The position numbers and the translations under genes are program-made. From positions 924,523 to 988,522 of the forward strand of contig JABTUB010000002.1 in NCBI GenBank assembly GCA_015075585.1: a stretch of 64,000 nucleotides of DNA, in the 5' to 3' direction. Of the stretch, positions 54,739 to 64,000 are shown in pieces; the stretch's first letter is position 1, and each line of letters starts with the position of its first letter. Under the pieces are notes generated by a model. It did not search any database. It was not told where the DNA came from and saw nothing but the letters and a program-made list of their open reading frames with translations. The DNA is from Chloracidobacterium sp. (GTDB lineage Bacteria; Acidobacteriota; Blastocatellia; Pyrinomonadales; Pyrinomonadaceae).

Positions 54739-55863
54739 CTACGGCAGTGCCTCGACCAGCCGGTCAATATCCTCGATATTGTTATAGAAATGGGGCGATA
54801 TCCTTACGCGGTCATTCCGCGGAGAGATGATGATGCCTTCGCTTTCGAGTTTCGCGGCGATCTCGTTCGGGTGCAGGCCCTTGGTGCTGCGGATGCAGAC
54901 GATAGCCGAGCGTTCGCCGTCGCGCCTCGAGCTGACAAGCTCGTAATCGGTGGCTGCAAGCCGGCCGCAAAGGTGATCTGTCAGAGCTTCGAGGTGCTTT
55001 TCGATCACATCGAGGCCCGTTTCGGTAAGGAGCTTGAGGCTTTGCTCAAGCCCGTAGAACAATGCGGCAGGCCCTGTACCGCTCTCCCACGCAAGCGCGG
55101 TCGATCTTAGCGGCTGTTCGCGGTCATTGAAATTCCAAGGATCGTCAACGCTGATCCAGCCCGTCAGCGTCGGCTGAACGCGTTCGCGTGCTCGATCGGA
55201 AAGATAGATGTAGCCGCAGCCTTCGGGGGCGCAAAGCCACTTTTGGCTCGCACCGCACGCTGCATCGACAAGCTCGGCCTCAAGCTCAAAGCCCCGCGCT
55301 CCCAATGCCTGTATAGTATCTACACAGAAAAGAGCATCAACGGCACGGGCGGCGCGGCCGATGCGTTCGAGGTCGGCACGAAAGCCGGATGCGAACTGCA
55401 CCGCAGAGATCGTAACGACGCGGGTATTCTTATCAATGGCATCGATCATTCCGTCGATATCCACGCGGCCGTCGCTCTCGTCAACAAGCCGCAGCTTGGC
55501 GCCGTACGTTTCACGAAGCCGCCGCCATGGGTAGAAGTTGGCGGGAAATTCGCCCGAAAAACTGACGATGTTGTCGTCTGACGACCAATTCAAGCCATTC
55601 GCTATTGTCGAGAAGCCGTCCGAAGTGTTGCGTACAAAGGCAACTTGCTCCGCACGTATGCCCATCATAGATGCCAGCAATGCCCGTGCACGGTCCTTTG
55701 TGGCCGTCCAAGCGGAAAAGCTCAGCGTACCGTTCGCTGCAACGTCATTGAGCTGCGAGACGACCGCATCGATCGCCGTAACAGGCACCGGTGAGACGGC
55801 GGCGCTGTTCAGGTAAACAAATTTATTTGCCGCAGGAAACAGGGATCTTATTGACTCATTCAT
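54739..55863 (-). CDS. Class V aminotransferase (cysteine desulfurase-like fold)
   Basis: 374 residues. It belongs to the PLP-dependent class V group: FVYLNSAAVSPVP near the start, FVRNTSDGFSTIANGLNW, the aspartate in FCVDTIQALGA and the PLP lysine in CGASQKWLCAPEGCGYIYL. The C-terminal domain ends with RISPHFYNNIEDIDRLV. Members include cysteine desulfurases, kynureninases and isopenicillin-N epimerase-like enzymes; the last is the nearest in general look. Substrate unknown. It is convergent with the upstream membrane-protein gene, 15 bases apart. Confidence 0.9.
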   Translation of the reverse strand: MNESIRSLFPAANKFVYLNSAAVSPVPVTAIDAVVSQLNDVAANGTLSFSAWTATKDRARALLASMMGIRAEQVAFVRNTSDGFSTIANGLNWSSDDNIVSFSGEFPANFYPWRRLRETYGAKLRLVDESDGRVDIDGMIDAIDKNTRVVTISAVQFASGFRADLERIGRAARAVDALFCVDTIQALGARGFELEAELVDAACGASQKWLCAPEGCGYIYLSDRARERVQPTLTGWISVDDPWNFNDREQPLRSTALAWESGTGPAALFYGLEQSLKLLTETGLDVIEKHLEALTDHLCGRLAATDYELVSSRRDGERSAIVCIRSTKGLHPNEIAAKLESEGIIISPRNDRVRISPHFYNNIEDIDRLVEALP

Positions 55864-55937
55864 ACGTAAATATTCGTTGACAACCGAGCGTCAAACCGCA
55901 ATGATTAGCTTGGCGCTGTGTGCCTTTGGCGTGCGGT

Positions 55938-56657
55938 ATGAGTATGTTCGATTTTAAGAGCAAAAACAAATTTGAGTTCGGCCCGATCGCGGCAGATGAT
56001 GACCGCGACATAAAAGTGTCCGACCTTAAGAAGCAATCGCGTAAGGGCCTGCTTGGCGAGGGCCTTATGCTTTTACGCGATGTCCTGCTCATTATTGTCG
56101 TTTTTATCCTCTTCGGCGTCTTTCTTGTCCAGCCGGTCGTTGTCGAAGGCACGTCGATGCTGCCGCAGCTTCACGACGGCGAACGTCTGCTGGTGAATAA
56201 GCTGGTTTATTACAGGATACAAAGCATCAGCTGGGGCCACATCGAACGCGGCGACATCGTGGTTTTCTGGTATCCCAATGATCCTGACAAGAGTTTTGTA
56301 AAACGTGTGATAGGCCTGCCCGGCGAGATCGTTGAGGTACGCTCGGGCAAGGTGCTGATCAACGGCATCGAGCTTCACGAGACATATCTCGACACGGAAC
56401 ATAATCGGTCGCTGCCGAGCTGGCCTGCCGTCAAGGTCGCCGATCATCATTATTTTGTGATGGGCGATAACCGCGACAACTCGCTCGACTCGCGATACTG
56501 GGGCCTCGTACCTGAAAAATATATTTACGGAAAGGCTTTCTTCCGCTACTGGAAGCCATCCGGCATCGGCTTTATCGAGCAGGGCGAATATGACACGATC
56601 ATCCCCAAACCGCTGCCGACCGTCGAGCCTAATGACGACCCTGCTGGCAGCCGCTGA
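55938..56657 (+). CDS. lepB: Signal peptidase I
   Basis: 239 residues from the ATG at 55938 (a second ATG at 55944 is possible). One membrane helix (DVLLIIVVFILFGVFLV) precedes the catalytic domain. The nucleophilic serine is in VEGTSMLPQL, the general-base lysine in SFVKRVIGLPGE, and the conserved box E reads MGDNRDNSLDSRYWG. It removes signal peptides of exported proteins at the outer face of the inner membrane. It lies between the divergent class V aminotransferase and carA. Confidence 0.95.
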   Translation: MSMFDFKSKNKFEFGPIAADDDRDIKVSDLKKQSRKGLLGEGLMLLRDVLLIIVVFILFGVFLVQPVVVEGTSMLPQLHDGERLLVNKLVYYRIQSISWGHIERGDIVVFWYPNDPDKSFVKRVIGLPGEIVEVRSGKVLINGIELHETYLDTEHNRSLPSWPAVKVADHHYFVMGDNRDNSLDSRYWGLVPEKYIYGKAFFRYWKPSGIGFIEQGEYDTIIPKPLPTVEPNDDPAGSR

Positions 56658-56715
56658 CCTTTTTCCGGCGGCGTGACTTCAGACTCGGCCGGCTTTCAGC
56701 TAAAATCAAATACCG

Positions 56716-57798
56716 ATGAGCAACGCCGTTTTGGTACTGGAGGACGGGCGTGTGTTTCGCGGAAGCTCTTTCGGAGCGGATGGCGAGACACTCGGCGAGA
56801 TCGTTTTCAACACGTCGCTGTCGGGCTATCAGGAGATACTTACTGACCCGAGTTACGCCGGGCAGATCGTCTGTATGACGTATCCGCTGATCGGCAACTA
56901 CGGCATAAATGATGACGATACGGAATCGCGCAGGCCGTGGGTCGAGGGCTTCGTCGTGCGTGAGGCAAGCCGCATTGCATCGAATTTCAGATCGACTCGT
57001 ACGCTTCAGGAATACCTTAAAGAGAACGGTATCGTCGGCATCGAGCATATCGACACTCGAGCACTCGTCCGTCACATTCGCGACAAAGGAGCTATGCGTG
57101 CGGGCATCTCAACGGTCGCGAATGCAGAGGATCTGCTTGAAAATGTACTGCTTGCCCCAACGATGGATCAACGCGATCTTTCGGCAAGCGTTACGGTCCG
57201 GCAAGAGTATTCATTCGGCGACGATGGCGGACGCTTTCACGTGGTCGCGTACGATTTCGGCGTTAAGACGAACAGCCTTCGAAAGTTAGCGAAATTCGGC
57301 TGCCGCATAACGGTCGTTCCCGCGGGCACTACCGCCGAAGCGGCCTTGGCACTGGAGCCGGACGGCATTTTCCTGTCGAACGGCCCCGGCGACCCCGCAT
57401 CAATGACCGCTGTCATCGCCGAGGTAAAGAAGCTCGCCGCATCGCAAAAGCCGATGTTCGGGATCTGTCTCGGGCATCAGTTGATGGGATCGGCGTTCGG
57501 CGGCAGAACATATAAGCTGAAATTCGGACACCGCGGCGGCAACCAGCCGATAAAAGATCTTACGACCGGCAAGGTCGAGATCGCCTCGCACAACCACGGC
57601 TTTGCGGTCGAGGCCGAGAGCCTGCCCGCCGATGTCGAGGTTACGCATATCAACCTGAACGACAATACGGTCGCAGGGCTGCGGCACAGGACGCTGCCGC
57701 TTTTCAGCGTCCAATATCATCCTGAATCCGCTCCCGGCCCGCATGACAGCGAATATCTTTTTGAGCGTTTTATAGAACTGATGGACAAGAGGTCATAA
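56716..57798 (+). CDS. carA: Carbamoyl-phosphate synthase small subunit
   Basis: 360 residues. The N-terminal domain begins [19 protein letters not shown] and the C-terminal class I glutamine amidotransferase domain carries the nucleophile cysteine in [16 protein letters not shown] and the His-Glu pair in [13 protein letters not shown]. It releases ammonia from glutamine for carbamoyl phosphate, used for arginine and pyrimidines. The large subunit gene carB is not next to it; the following gene is on the opposite strand. TAAAAT lies only 10 bases before the ATG, so a leaderless or very short leader message is possible. Confidence 0.96.
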   Translation: MSNAVLVLEDGRVFRGSSFGADGETLGEIVFNTSLSGYQEILTDPSYAGQIVCMTYPLIGNYGINDDDTESRRPWVEGFVVREASRIASNFRSTRTLQEYLKENGIVGIEHIDTRALVRHIRDKGAMRAGISTVANAEDLLENVLLAPTMDQRDLSASVTVRQEYSFGDDGGRFHVVAYDFGVKTNSLRKLAKFGCRITVVPAGTTAEAALALEPDGIFLSNGPGDPASMTAVIAEVKKLAASQKPMFGICLGHQLMGSAFGGRTYKLKFGHRGGNQPIKDLTTGKVEIASHNHGFAVEAESLPADVEVTHINLNDNTVAGLRHRTLPLFSVQYHPESAPGPHDSEYLFERFIELMDKRS

Positions 57799-57804
57799 TA
57801 GGCC

Positions 57805-59004
57805 TCAGCTCTTGGGCTTTGCCGCCTCGGGCGGTTTGTCGGCATCCGCCGGTGCGGGAACAAGCCGCATGATTCGATCGTCATTCTCTGCCGGCCTGCC
57901 GCGGCCGTCGCGGTTCGATGTGGAGAAATAGATGTATCCGTCGGGGCCTTCGCTTACCTCGCGGATGCGGCCGAAATCGCCCGACAACAGGTCTTCCTGC
58001 TTCACGACATTGCGGCCGTCAAGCACGACTCGGATGAGCCGCGTTCCTATCAAGCAGCCGAAAAAGAAATTGCCGCGGAATGCAGGGAATTTGCCGCCGT
58101 TGTAGAACATCGCACTTGCCGGTGCACACGCGGGCGTGTATTCGAGCAGCGGCGACTCCATTCCTTCGCGCGTTTCGCGGTGATGTATCTCAGGCCAGCC
58201 GTAATTCTTTCCGCGTTCGATGATGTTGACCTCATCGCCGCCGCCGCCTTTGCCTTCAAAACCGCTCGGCCCGTGTTCTGTCTCAAAAAGCAGGCCGCTG
58301 CCCGGCTGGAACGCGAGGCCCTGCGGATTGCGGTGGCCGAGCGTCCATATCTCGGGCCGGTAGCTCCTATCGCCGACAAAAGGATTGTCGCGCGGCACCG
58401 TGCCGTTATCGTTCAGCCGAAGTATCTTGCCCGCAAGCGAATCCTTTGCCTGTGCCAGATCCCAATCGGTCGAGTCGCCGGTCGAGACGTACAGCTTCCC
58501 GTCGGGGCCGAAGCGGGCACGCGTTCCCGCGTGATTTGAGGCCGCAGGTATCTTGTCGATGATCACCTTCGGTTCGGCGAACGTCTTGCCGTCGAACTTG
58601 TAGCGGACGACCTTTACATATTTGCTGTCGCCATCGGTGTACGCATAGGCCAGATATACGAACTTGTTCGCCGAGAATTGCGGGTGCAGCGCGATATCCG
58701 TCAGCCCGCTCTCGCCCGCCGGTTTGACGTCCGCGGGCGTGAAGACAGGTTCCGCCCGCAGTTTGCCGTTCTCAATTATGCGAACTCGCCCGGGCCTTTC
58801 CGTGAACAGAAGATCGCCGTTCGGAAGCCAAGCGAAACCCCACGGAACCTGAAGCCCGCCCGCAAAGGTCTCGACACGAAAGCGCACTTGCTTATCCGCC
58901 GTCTCGTAGGTCTTGTCCTCGCCGTTAGCTGATGACGCTCCGCTGCACGCAAAGGTGAGGAGCACGGCGCAAAAGAACGAGCATTGAAACATTCGGCCTG
59001 TCAT
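57805..59004 (-). CDS. PQQ-dependent aldose/sorbosone dehydrogenase-like lipoprotein
   Basis: 399 residues. A signal peptide with lipobox TFACSG leads to a six-bladed propeller of the glucose/sorbosone dehydrogenase family (VPWGFAWLPNGDLLFTER, GLTDIALHPQF, ASNHAGTRARFGPDGKLYV, GHRNPQGLAF). Such proteins oxidise aldoses in the periplasm with bound PQQ. It resembles the YliI-type soluble aldose sugar dehydrogenase. The cofactor must be supplied from elsewhere; no pqq genes are seen here. The gene is convergent with carA, 6 bases apart. Confidence 0.92.
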   Translation of the reverse strand: MTGRMFQCSFFCAVLLTFACSGASSANGEDKTYETADKQVRFRVETFAGGLQVPWGFAWLPNGDLLFTERPGRVRIIENGKLRAEPVFTPADVKPAGESGLTDIALHPQFSANKFVYLAYAYTDGDSKYVKVVRYKFDGKTFAEPKVIIDKIPAASNHAGTRARFGPDGKLYVSTGDSTDWDLAQAKDSLAGKILRLNDNGTVPRDNPFVGDRSYRPEIWTLGHRNPQGLAFQPGSGLLFETEHGPSGFEGKGGGGDEVNIIERGKNYGWPEIHHRETREGMESPLLEYTPACAPASAMFYNGGKFPAFRGNFFFGCLIGTRLIRVVLDGRNVVKQEDLLSGDFGRIREVSEGPDGYIYFSTSNRDGRGRPAENDDRIMRLVPAPADADKPPEAAKPKS

Positions 59005-59048
59005 ACTGGTATCGTATCACTGCACGCAAGCGGCGAGGCTTAAAATAA

Positions 59049-61151
<2,103 letters not shown>

Positions 61152-61154
<3 letters not shown>

Positions 61155-61296
61155 GGCATCTCTAAAAAATCAGATTTTGTTACAATACATCGTTACTCAC
61201 AAAAAATATTTCCTCACATATCAATCATATGCTGCGTCAATATTTTTTGTTCCCGCCTCGTCTTGTTTAAAAATCTGAATTTTTAGAGACACCCTA
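61152..61296. mobile_element. MITE-like element with 25-bp terminal inverted repeats
   Basis: GGGCATCTCTAAAAAATCAG begins a 25-base left end at 61154; the right end at 61270-61294, reverse-complemented, matches 22 of 25. The 141-bp element is flanked by TA on both sides (61152-61153, 61295-61296), as after insertion by Tc1/mariner/IS630-type or some IS5-type transposases. It codes for no protein. A perfect 12-bp inverted repeat (ACAAAAAATATT at 61199 and its complement at 61239) lies inside. Confidence 0.8.
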
Positions 61297-61314
61297 TGAT
61301 ATTTTGATATTCTC

Positions 61315-62139
61315 ATGGATCCTCTATTATTGTTAAAAGCGCTGATCCTCGGCGTGGTGGAAGGGCTTACCGAATTCTTGCCGGTTTCGTCGACCGGACA
61401 CTTGATATTGTTCGGCGATTTGCTCGATTTTACCGGCGAACGTGCCAAGGTTTTTACCATTTCGATTCAGCTTGGCGCGATCCTGGCGGTTTGCTGGGAA
61501 TATCGCAGCAAGATCGTTGAGGTGGTACGCGGCATTGGCACTAGCTTATCGGCTAACCGGTTTGTCCTCAATATCATGATCGCGTTTTTACCGGCTGCGA
61601 TCCTGGGGCTGCTGTTCATCAAAACGATCAAATTCTACCTGTTTCACCCGATTCCGGTAGCAACTGCATTGATTGTCGGCGGGGTACTGATTTTATGGGC
61701 GGAACGCAGGAAGCATGTGATCGAGGTTGAGCAAGTCGACGACATGGATTGGAAGCACGCCTTGAAAGTCGGGTGCGCACAATGTCTGGCGTTGATTCCC
61801 GGCACGTCGCGCTCGGGCGCCACGATCATCGGCGGCTTGCTTTTTGGCTTGTCGCGCAAAGCGGCGGCGGAGTTTTCTTTTTTTCTTGCGATTCCGACCA
61901 TGTTCGCTGCCACATTCTACGATTTGTTTAAAAATCGTGAATTGCTGGACGCAAACGATCTGGGTTTGATCGCGGCGGGTTTTGTCGCCGCATTTTTCAG
62001 CGCCTTGCTCGCCGTGCGTGGGCTGCTAAAGTTTGTCAGTAATCACGACTTCACGATTTTCGCCTGGTACCGGATCGTGTTTGGCCTGGTGATTTTAGTC
62101 ACGGCTTATACCGGCGTGATCGGCTGGTCGGAGATGTGA
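61315..62139 (+). CDS. uppP: Undecaprenyl-diphosphatase
   Basis: 274 residues with about eight membrane helices. The two BacA motifs are [15 protein letters not shown] near the start and [20 protein letters not shown] in the middle, holding the catalytic glutamates and arginine. It dephosphorylates undecaprenyl diphosphate to recycle the peptidoglycan carrier. The protein reads like betaproteobacterial UppP ([17 protein letters not shown]), and the codon use is AT-richer with frequent TTG leucine, unlike the first 60 kb. It starts 18 bases after the MITE-like element. Confidence 0.93.
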   Translation: MDPLLLLKALILGVVEGLTEFLPVSSTGHLILFGDLLDFTGERAKVFTISIQLGAILAVCWEYRSKIVEVVRGIGTSLSANRFVLNIMIAFLPAAILGLLFIKTIKFYLFHPIPVATALIVGGVLILWAERRKHVIEVEQVDDMDWKHALKVGCAQCLALIPGTSRSGATIIGGLLFGLSRKAAAEFSFFLAIPTMFAATFYDLFKNRELLDANDLGLIAAGFVAAFFSALLAVRGLLKFVSNHDFTIFAWYRIVFGLVILVTAYTGVIGWSEM

Positions 62140-62249
62140 ACAAAAGCATTAACTCTTAAGGAAACACTGATTAATTGACTGCACGATTGATGTCTCTATC
62201 CGGCTTTGGGTACGTTTGACTGCCTAATAGGTTTTCAGTACAGTCGTTC

Positions 62250-62272
62250 ATAGGAAAAAATGTTTTTCCTAT
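62250..62272. repeat. Perfect 10-bp inverted repeat before the CHRD gene
   Basis: ATAGGAAAAA and TTTTTCCTAT surround ATG. It lies 18 bases before the CHRD start codon, just ahead of the GGAG site. It could be an operator or a leader hairpin. Confidence 0.55.
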
Positions 62273-62290
62273 AACATGGAGATAAAAATC

Positions 62291-62884
62291 ATGAATATCA
62301 ATAAATTACTTTTAGGCTTCTTTGTTTTTATCAGCGCAACGCTACCGGTTGCGGCACACCAAGCGAAATATGCCGCACCTTTGCTTGGCAGCAGTGAAGC
62401 GCCCGCAAATGCATCACCTGCTACCGGTTCGGTGCTGATTACGATCGACTTTGACTTGGTGACGATGCGGGTCGAAGCCGATTTCAGCGGTTTGCTGGGT
62501 AATACGACTGCGGCGCATATTCACTGTTGTACCGATCCGGGAACCAATGTCGGTGTTGCAACTCAGCTTCCATCCTTCATCGGCTTTCCTCTGGGTGTCA
62601 CTGCCGGCACGTACGATCATACCTTCGATATGGCGCTCGCTTCCAGTTATAACCCAACCTTTGTCATAAATCACGGCGGCTTGGTGAGCACGGCTTTTAA
62701 CGATTTAGTGCTTGGTCTTGATGCCGGAAAAGCATATTTTAACCTTCACACGAATCTGTTCCCGGGCGGCGAGATCCGCGGCTTGCTGAGCCCTGTGCCG
62801 GAGCCGGGCAGCTATGCCATGTTGCTGGCGGGCTTATTGATTTTGGCGGTCTGCACCCGCCACATTCGCCGCGCTGCCGTCTGA
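62291..62884 (+). CDS. Exported CHRD-domain protein with PEP-CTERM sorting signal
   Basis: 197 residues from the ATG at 62291, which follows GGAG. A signal peptide (~1-24, ending PVAAHQ) is followed by a CHRD domain (AHIHCCTDPGTNVGVA; AYFNLHTNLFPGGEIRG). The C-terminus is a PEP-CTERM tag: VPEPGSYAMLLAGLLILAV then CTRHIRR. PEP-CTERM proteins are processed by exosortase and attached to the cell surface. They are common in Betaproteobacteria with exopolysaccharide clusters. No exosortase gene is seen here. The biological role of the CHRD domain is not known. Confidence 0.9.
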   Translation: MNINKLLLGFFVFISATLPVAAHQAKYAAPLLGSSEAPANASPATGSVLITIDFDLVTMRVEADFSGLLGNTTAAHIHCCTDPGTNVGVATQLPSFIGFPLGVTAGTYDHTFDMALASSYNPTFVINHGGLVSTAFNDLVLGLDAGKAYFNLHTNLFPGGEIRGLLSPVPEPGSYAMLLAGLLILAVCTRHIRRAAV

Positions 62885-63005
62885 TCGGCACATTTTGCAA
62901 ATTCAGCCGTCAGCCGGTAACTACGGAGCGGCGGCTGAGTTTCTTCTATCCGCCAAAATCGGTGAGCCGCCGCATTTATTCCTCCTAAAGTAAGTTTTTT
63001 CATCA

Positions 63006-63044
63006 AATGTACTTTTCAGTACATTGATTTTCATGAGAAAATCA
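63006..63044. repeat. Two adjacent inverted repeats before the GAF/PAS sensor gene
   Basis: AATGTAC-TTTTCA-GTACATT (63006-63025) overlaps by one base the start of TGATTTTC-ATGA-GAAAATCA (63025-63044). They lie 45-80 bases before the sensor start and could form mutually exclusive hairpins or be operators. The TTTTCAGTACA core also occurs at 62232, ahead of the CHRD gene. Confidence 0.45.
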
Positions 63045-63088
63045 TTTTTCAAGAACAACCTCAGAAGCTGCTGGAATGGCGATGATGC

Positions 63089-64000
63089 ATGGATGCGCAT
63101 GATATAGACGGCAAACGGCAACGGTTTGCTTTAAGAAACGATCCCGAAACAGAACATGTGAAGCGCTTGAAAAAGCTCTATGAGTTGAGCATGACGCTAT
63201 CGGGCGATCCGGTTGACATTTTTAAGCATGTCGCCCGGATAATTGCGGAATTGTTTAAGGTTCGCGTGGTATGTTTGTCCGAAATAAGAGGCGATCAGCT
63301 TTACTTTATTTCCGTGTATATCGATGGGGATGTTTTTCAAGATGCGGGGCAATGTCCGTTGGCGATTACACCGTGCGCAACGGTTGAGCTGAGCAAGGAT
63401 ATCCGCGTCTACGATCGCGTCAGCGAGCTTTTTCCCGATGCATCGTTTTTGCAAGAGCACAATGCCCAGACTTATTGCGGCTTTCCCGTGCTGGATAATC
63501 ATCAGAATGTCGTCGCCATTACCTGCCTGCTGGACGATAAGCCGCATGAATTCACCGATGAAGATCAGGCGTTGTTGCGCATTTTCGGTCAGCGGATTTC
63601 AATGGAACTTGAGCGCCAGCGGCATATCAACGAACGCCTCAAATCGGAAGAAAATTTGCGCCAGATTCAGGCGATGCTGCTGCAAACCGAGCAATTGGCC
63701 GGAATGGGAAGCTGGGAATGGAATGTCCCGGAAGGTGTCATTCGCTGGTCACCGGAGATGTATCGCATGAATCAGATTGACTCAACGGAATATCCTACAT
63801 TAACTCCGGAGATCGCGACATCGAAAGTCGATCCGCTCGATTTGGAGCAAGTGCAGGCGAACATCACGCAGGCATTGGTGCACGGTGTTTGGGAGCCGAT
63901 CGAGTATCGCGTGCGATTGCAAAACGATCAGATACGCTCGCTGAGAGCGGAAGGACTGGCTGTCCAATTCCAGCAAAATCTCCCGATCAAACTGATCGGT
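63089..64000 (+). CDS. GAF-PAS sensor protein (partial, C-terminus beyond window)
   Basis: 304 codons open to the window end, from an ATG at 63089 that directly follows an in-frame TGA. Residues ~20-185 form a GAF domain (VCLSEIRGDQLYFISVYI; TYCGFPVLDNHQNVVAITCL), followed by a short coiled coil (RQRHINERLKSEENLRQIQ) and a PAS-like segment with MGSWEWNVPEGVIRWSPEMY. Proteins with this order usually continue into a histidine kinase or a GGDEF domain, which cannot be seen here. The style matches the uppP and CHRD genes and not the earlier region. Confidence 0.85.
   Translation, partial: MDAHDIDGKRQRFALRNDPETEHVKRLKKLYELSMTLSGDPVDIFKHVARIIAELFKVRVVCLSEIRGDQLYFISVYIDGDVFQDAGQCPLAITPCATVELSKDIRVYDRVSELFPDASFLQEHNAQTYCGFPVLDNHQNVVAITCLLDDKPHEFTDEDQALLRIFGQRISMELERQRHINERLKSEENLRQIQAMLLQTEQLAGMGSWEWNVPEGVIRWSPEMYRMNQIDSTEYPTLTPEIATSKVDPLDLEQVQANITQALVHGVWEPIEYRVRLQNDQIRSLRAEGLAVQFQQNLPIKLIG

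Overview
The first ~61 kb reads like one bacterial chromosome: GC-rich, densely coded, diderm (bamA, skp, lpxA, fabZ, an LpxL-type acyltransferase), with a three-subunit type B succinate dehydrogenase, a TPP riboswitch before thiC and many two-gene overlaps. The mix of genes and the protein style suggest an Acidobacteriota member, probably class Blastocatellia. That is inference from recognition, not from a marker gene. No rRNA, tRNA or CRISPR array was seen.

Layout. 1-10.7 kb (minus strand): an envelope run bamA - skp - fabZ - small membrane protein - lpxA - small Cys-rich protein - FHA/DUF5715 protein - NorD-like VWA protein - HAD hydrolase (cut by the window start). 10.9-15.5 kb: sdhCAB with a divergent LysR regulator. 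15.6-21.5 kb: a signalling block with a PocR-GAF-GGDEF diguanylate cyclase, an AAA-like/anti-sigma kinase fusion, a STAS antagonist and a GAF-HD-GYP phosphodiesterase. 21.5-31.2 kb: one tight run folD - mazG-like - coaE - two OppA-like lipoproteins - oppB - oppC - oppD - oppF. 31.3-42.8 kb: Slt-type transglycosylase, SCO-like protein, amidohydrolase, second transglycosylase, clpC, DUF1232 protein, pta, lpxL-like gene, fatty acid desaturase. 42.9-51.7 kb: two-component pair, nuclease-like protein, SGNH hydrolase, lipoprotein, MsbA-like ABC exporter, 3D-domain protein, PilZ protein, saccharopine-dehydrogenase-like enzyme. 51.7-52.8 kb: an AT-richer Mrr restriction endonuclease with a small Cys-rich partner, probably acquired. 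53-61.1 kb: ECF sigma factor, membrane protein, class V aminotransferase, lepB, carA, sugar dehydrogenase, thiC.

After the end of thiC the character changes. A 141-bp MITE-like inverted-repeat element overlaps the thiC stop codon. It is followed by uppP, a CHRD/PEP-CTERM exported protein and a truncated GAF/PAS sensor, all AT-richer, with different codon choice and proteins resembling Nitrosomonas-type Betaproteobacteria. Codon choice already seems to shift inside the last ~250 bases of thiC. The simplest reading is a contig that joins two organisms across conserved thiC sequence; recent transfer is the alternative.

The most interesting native parts are the c-di-GMP/partner-switching block (make, break and an unusual ATPase-kinase fusion with a degenerate P-loop), the FHA-membrane-peptidase-like protein next to a VWA protein in the outer-membrane operon, and the Mrr plus small Cys-rich protein pair.
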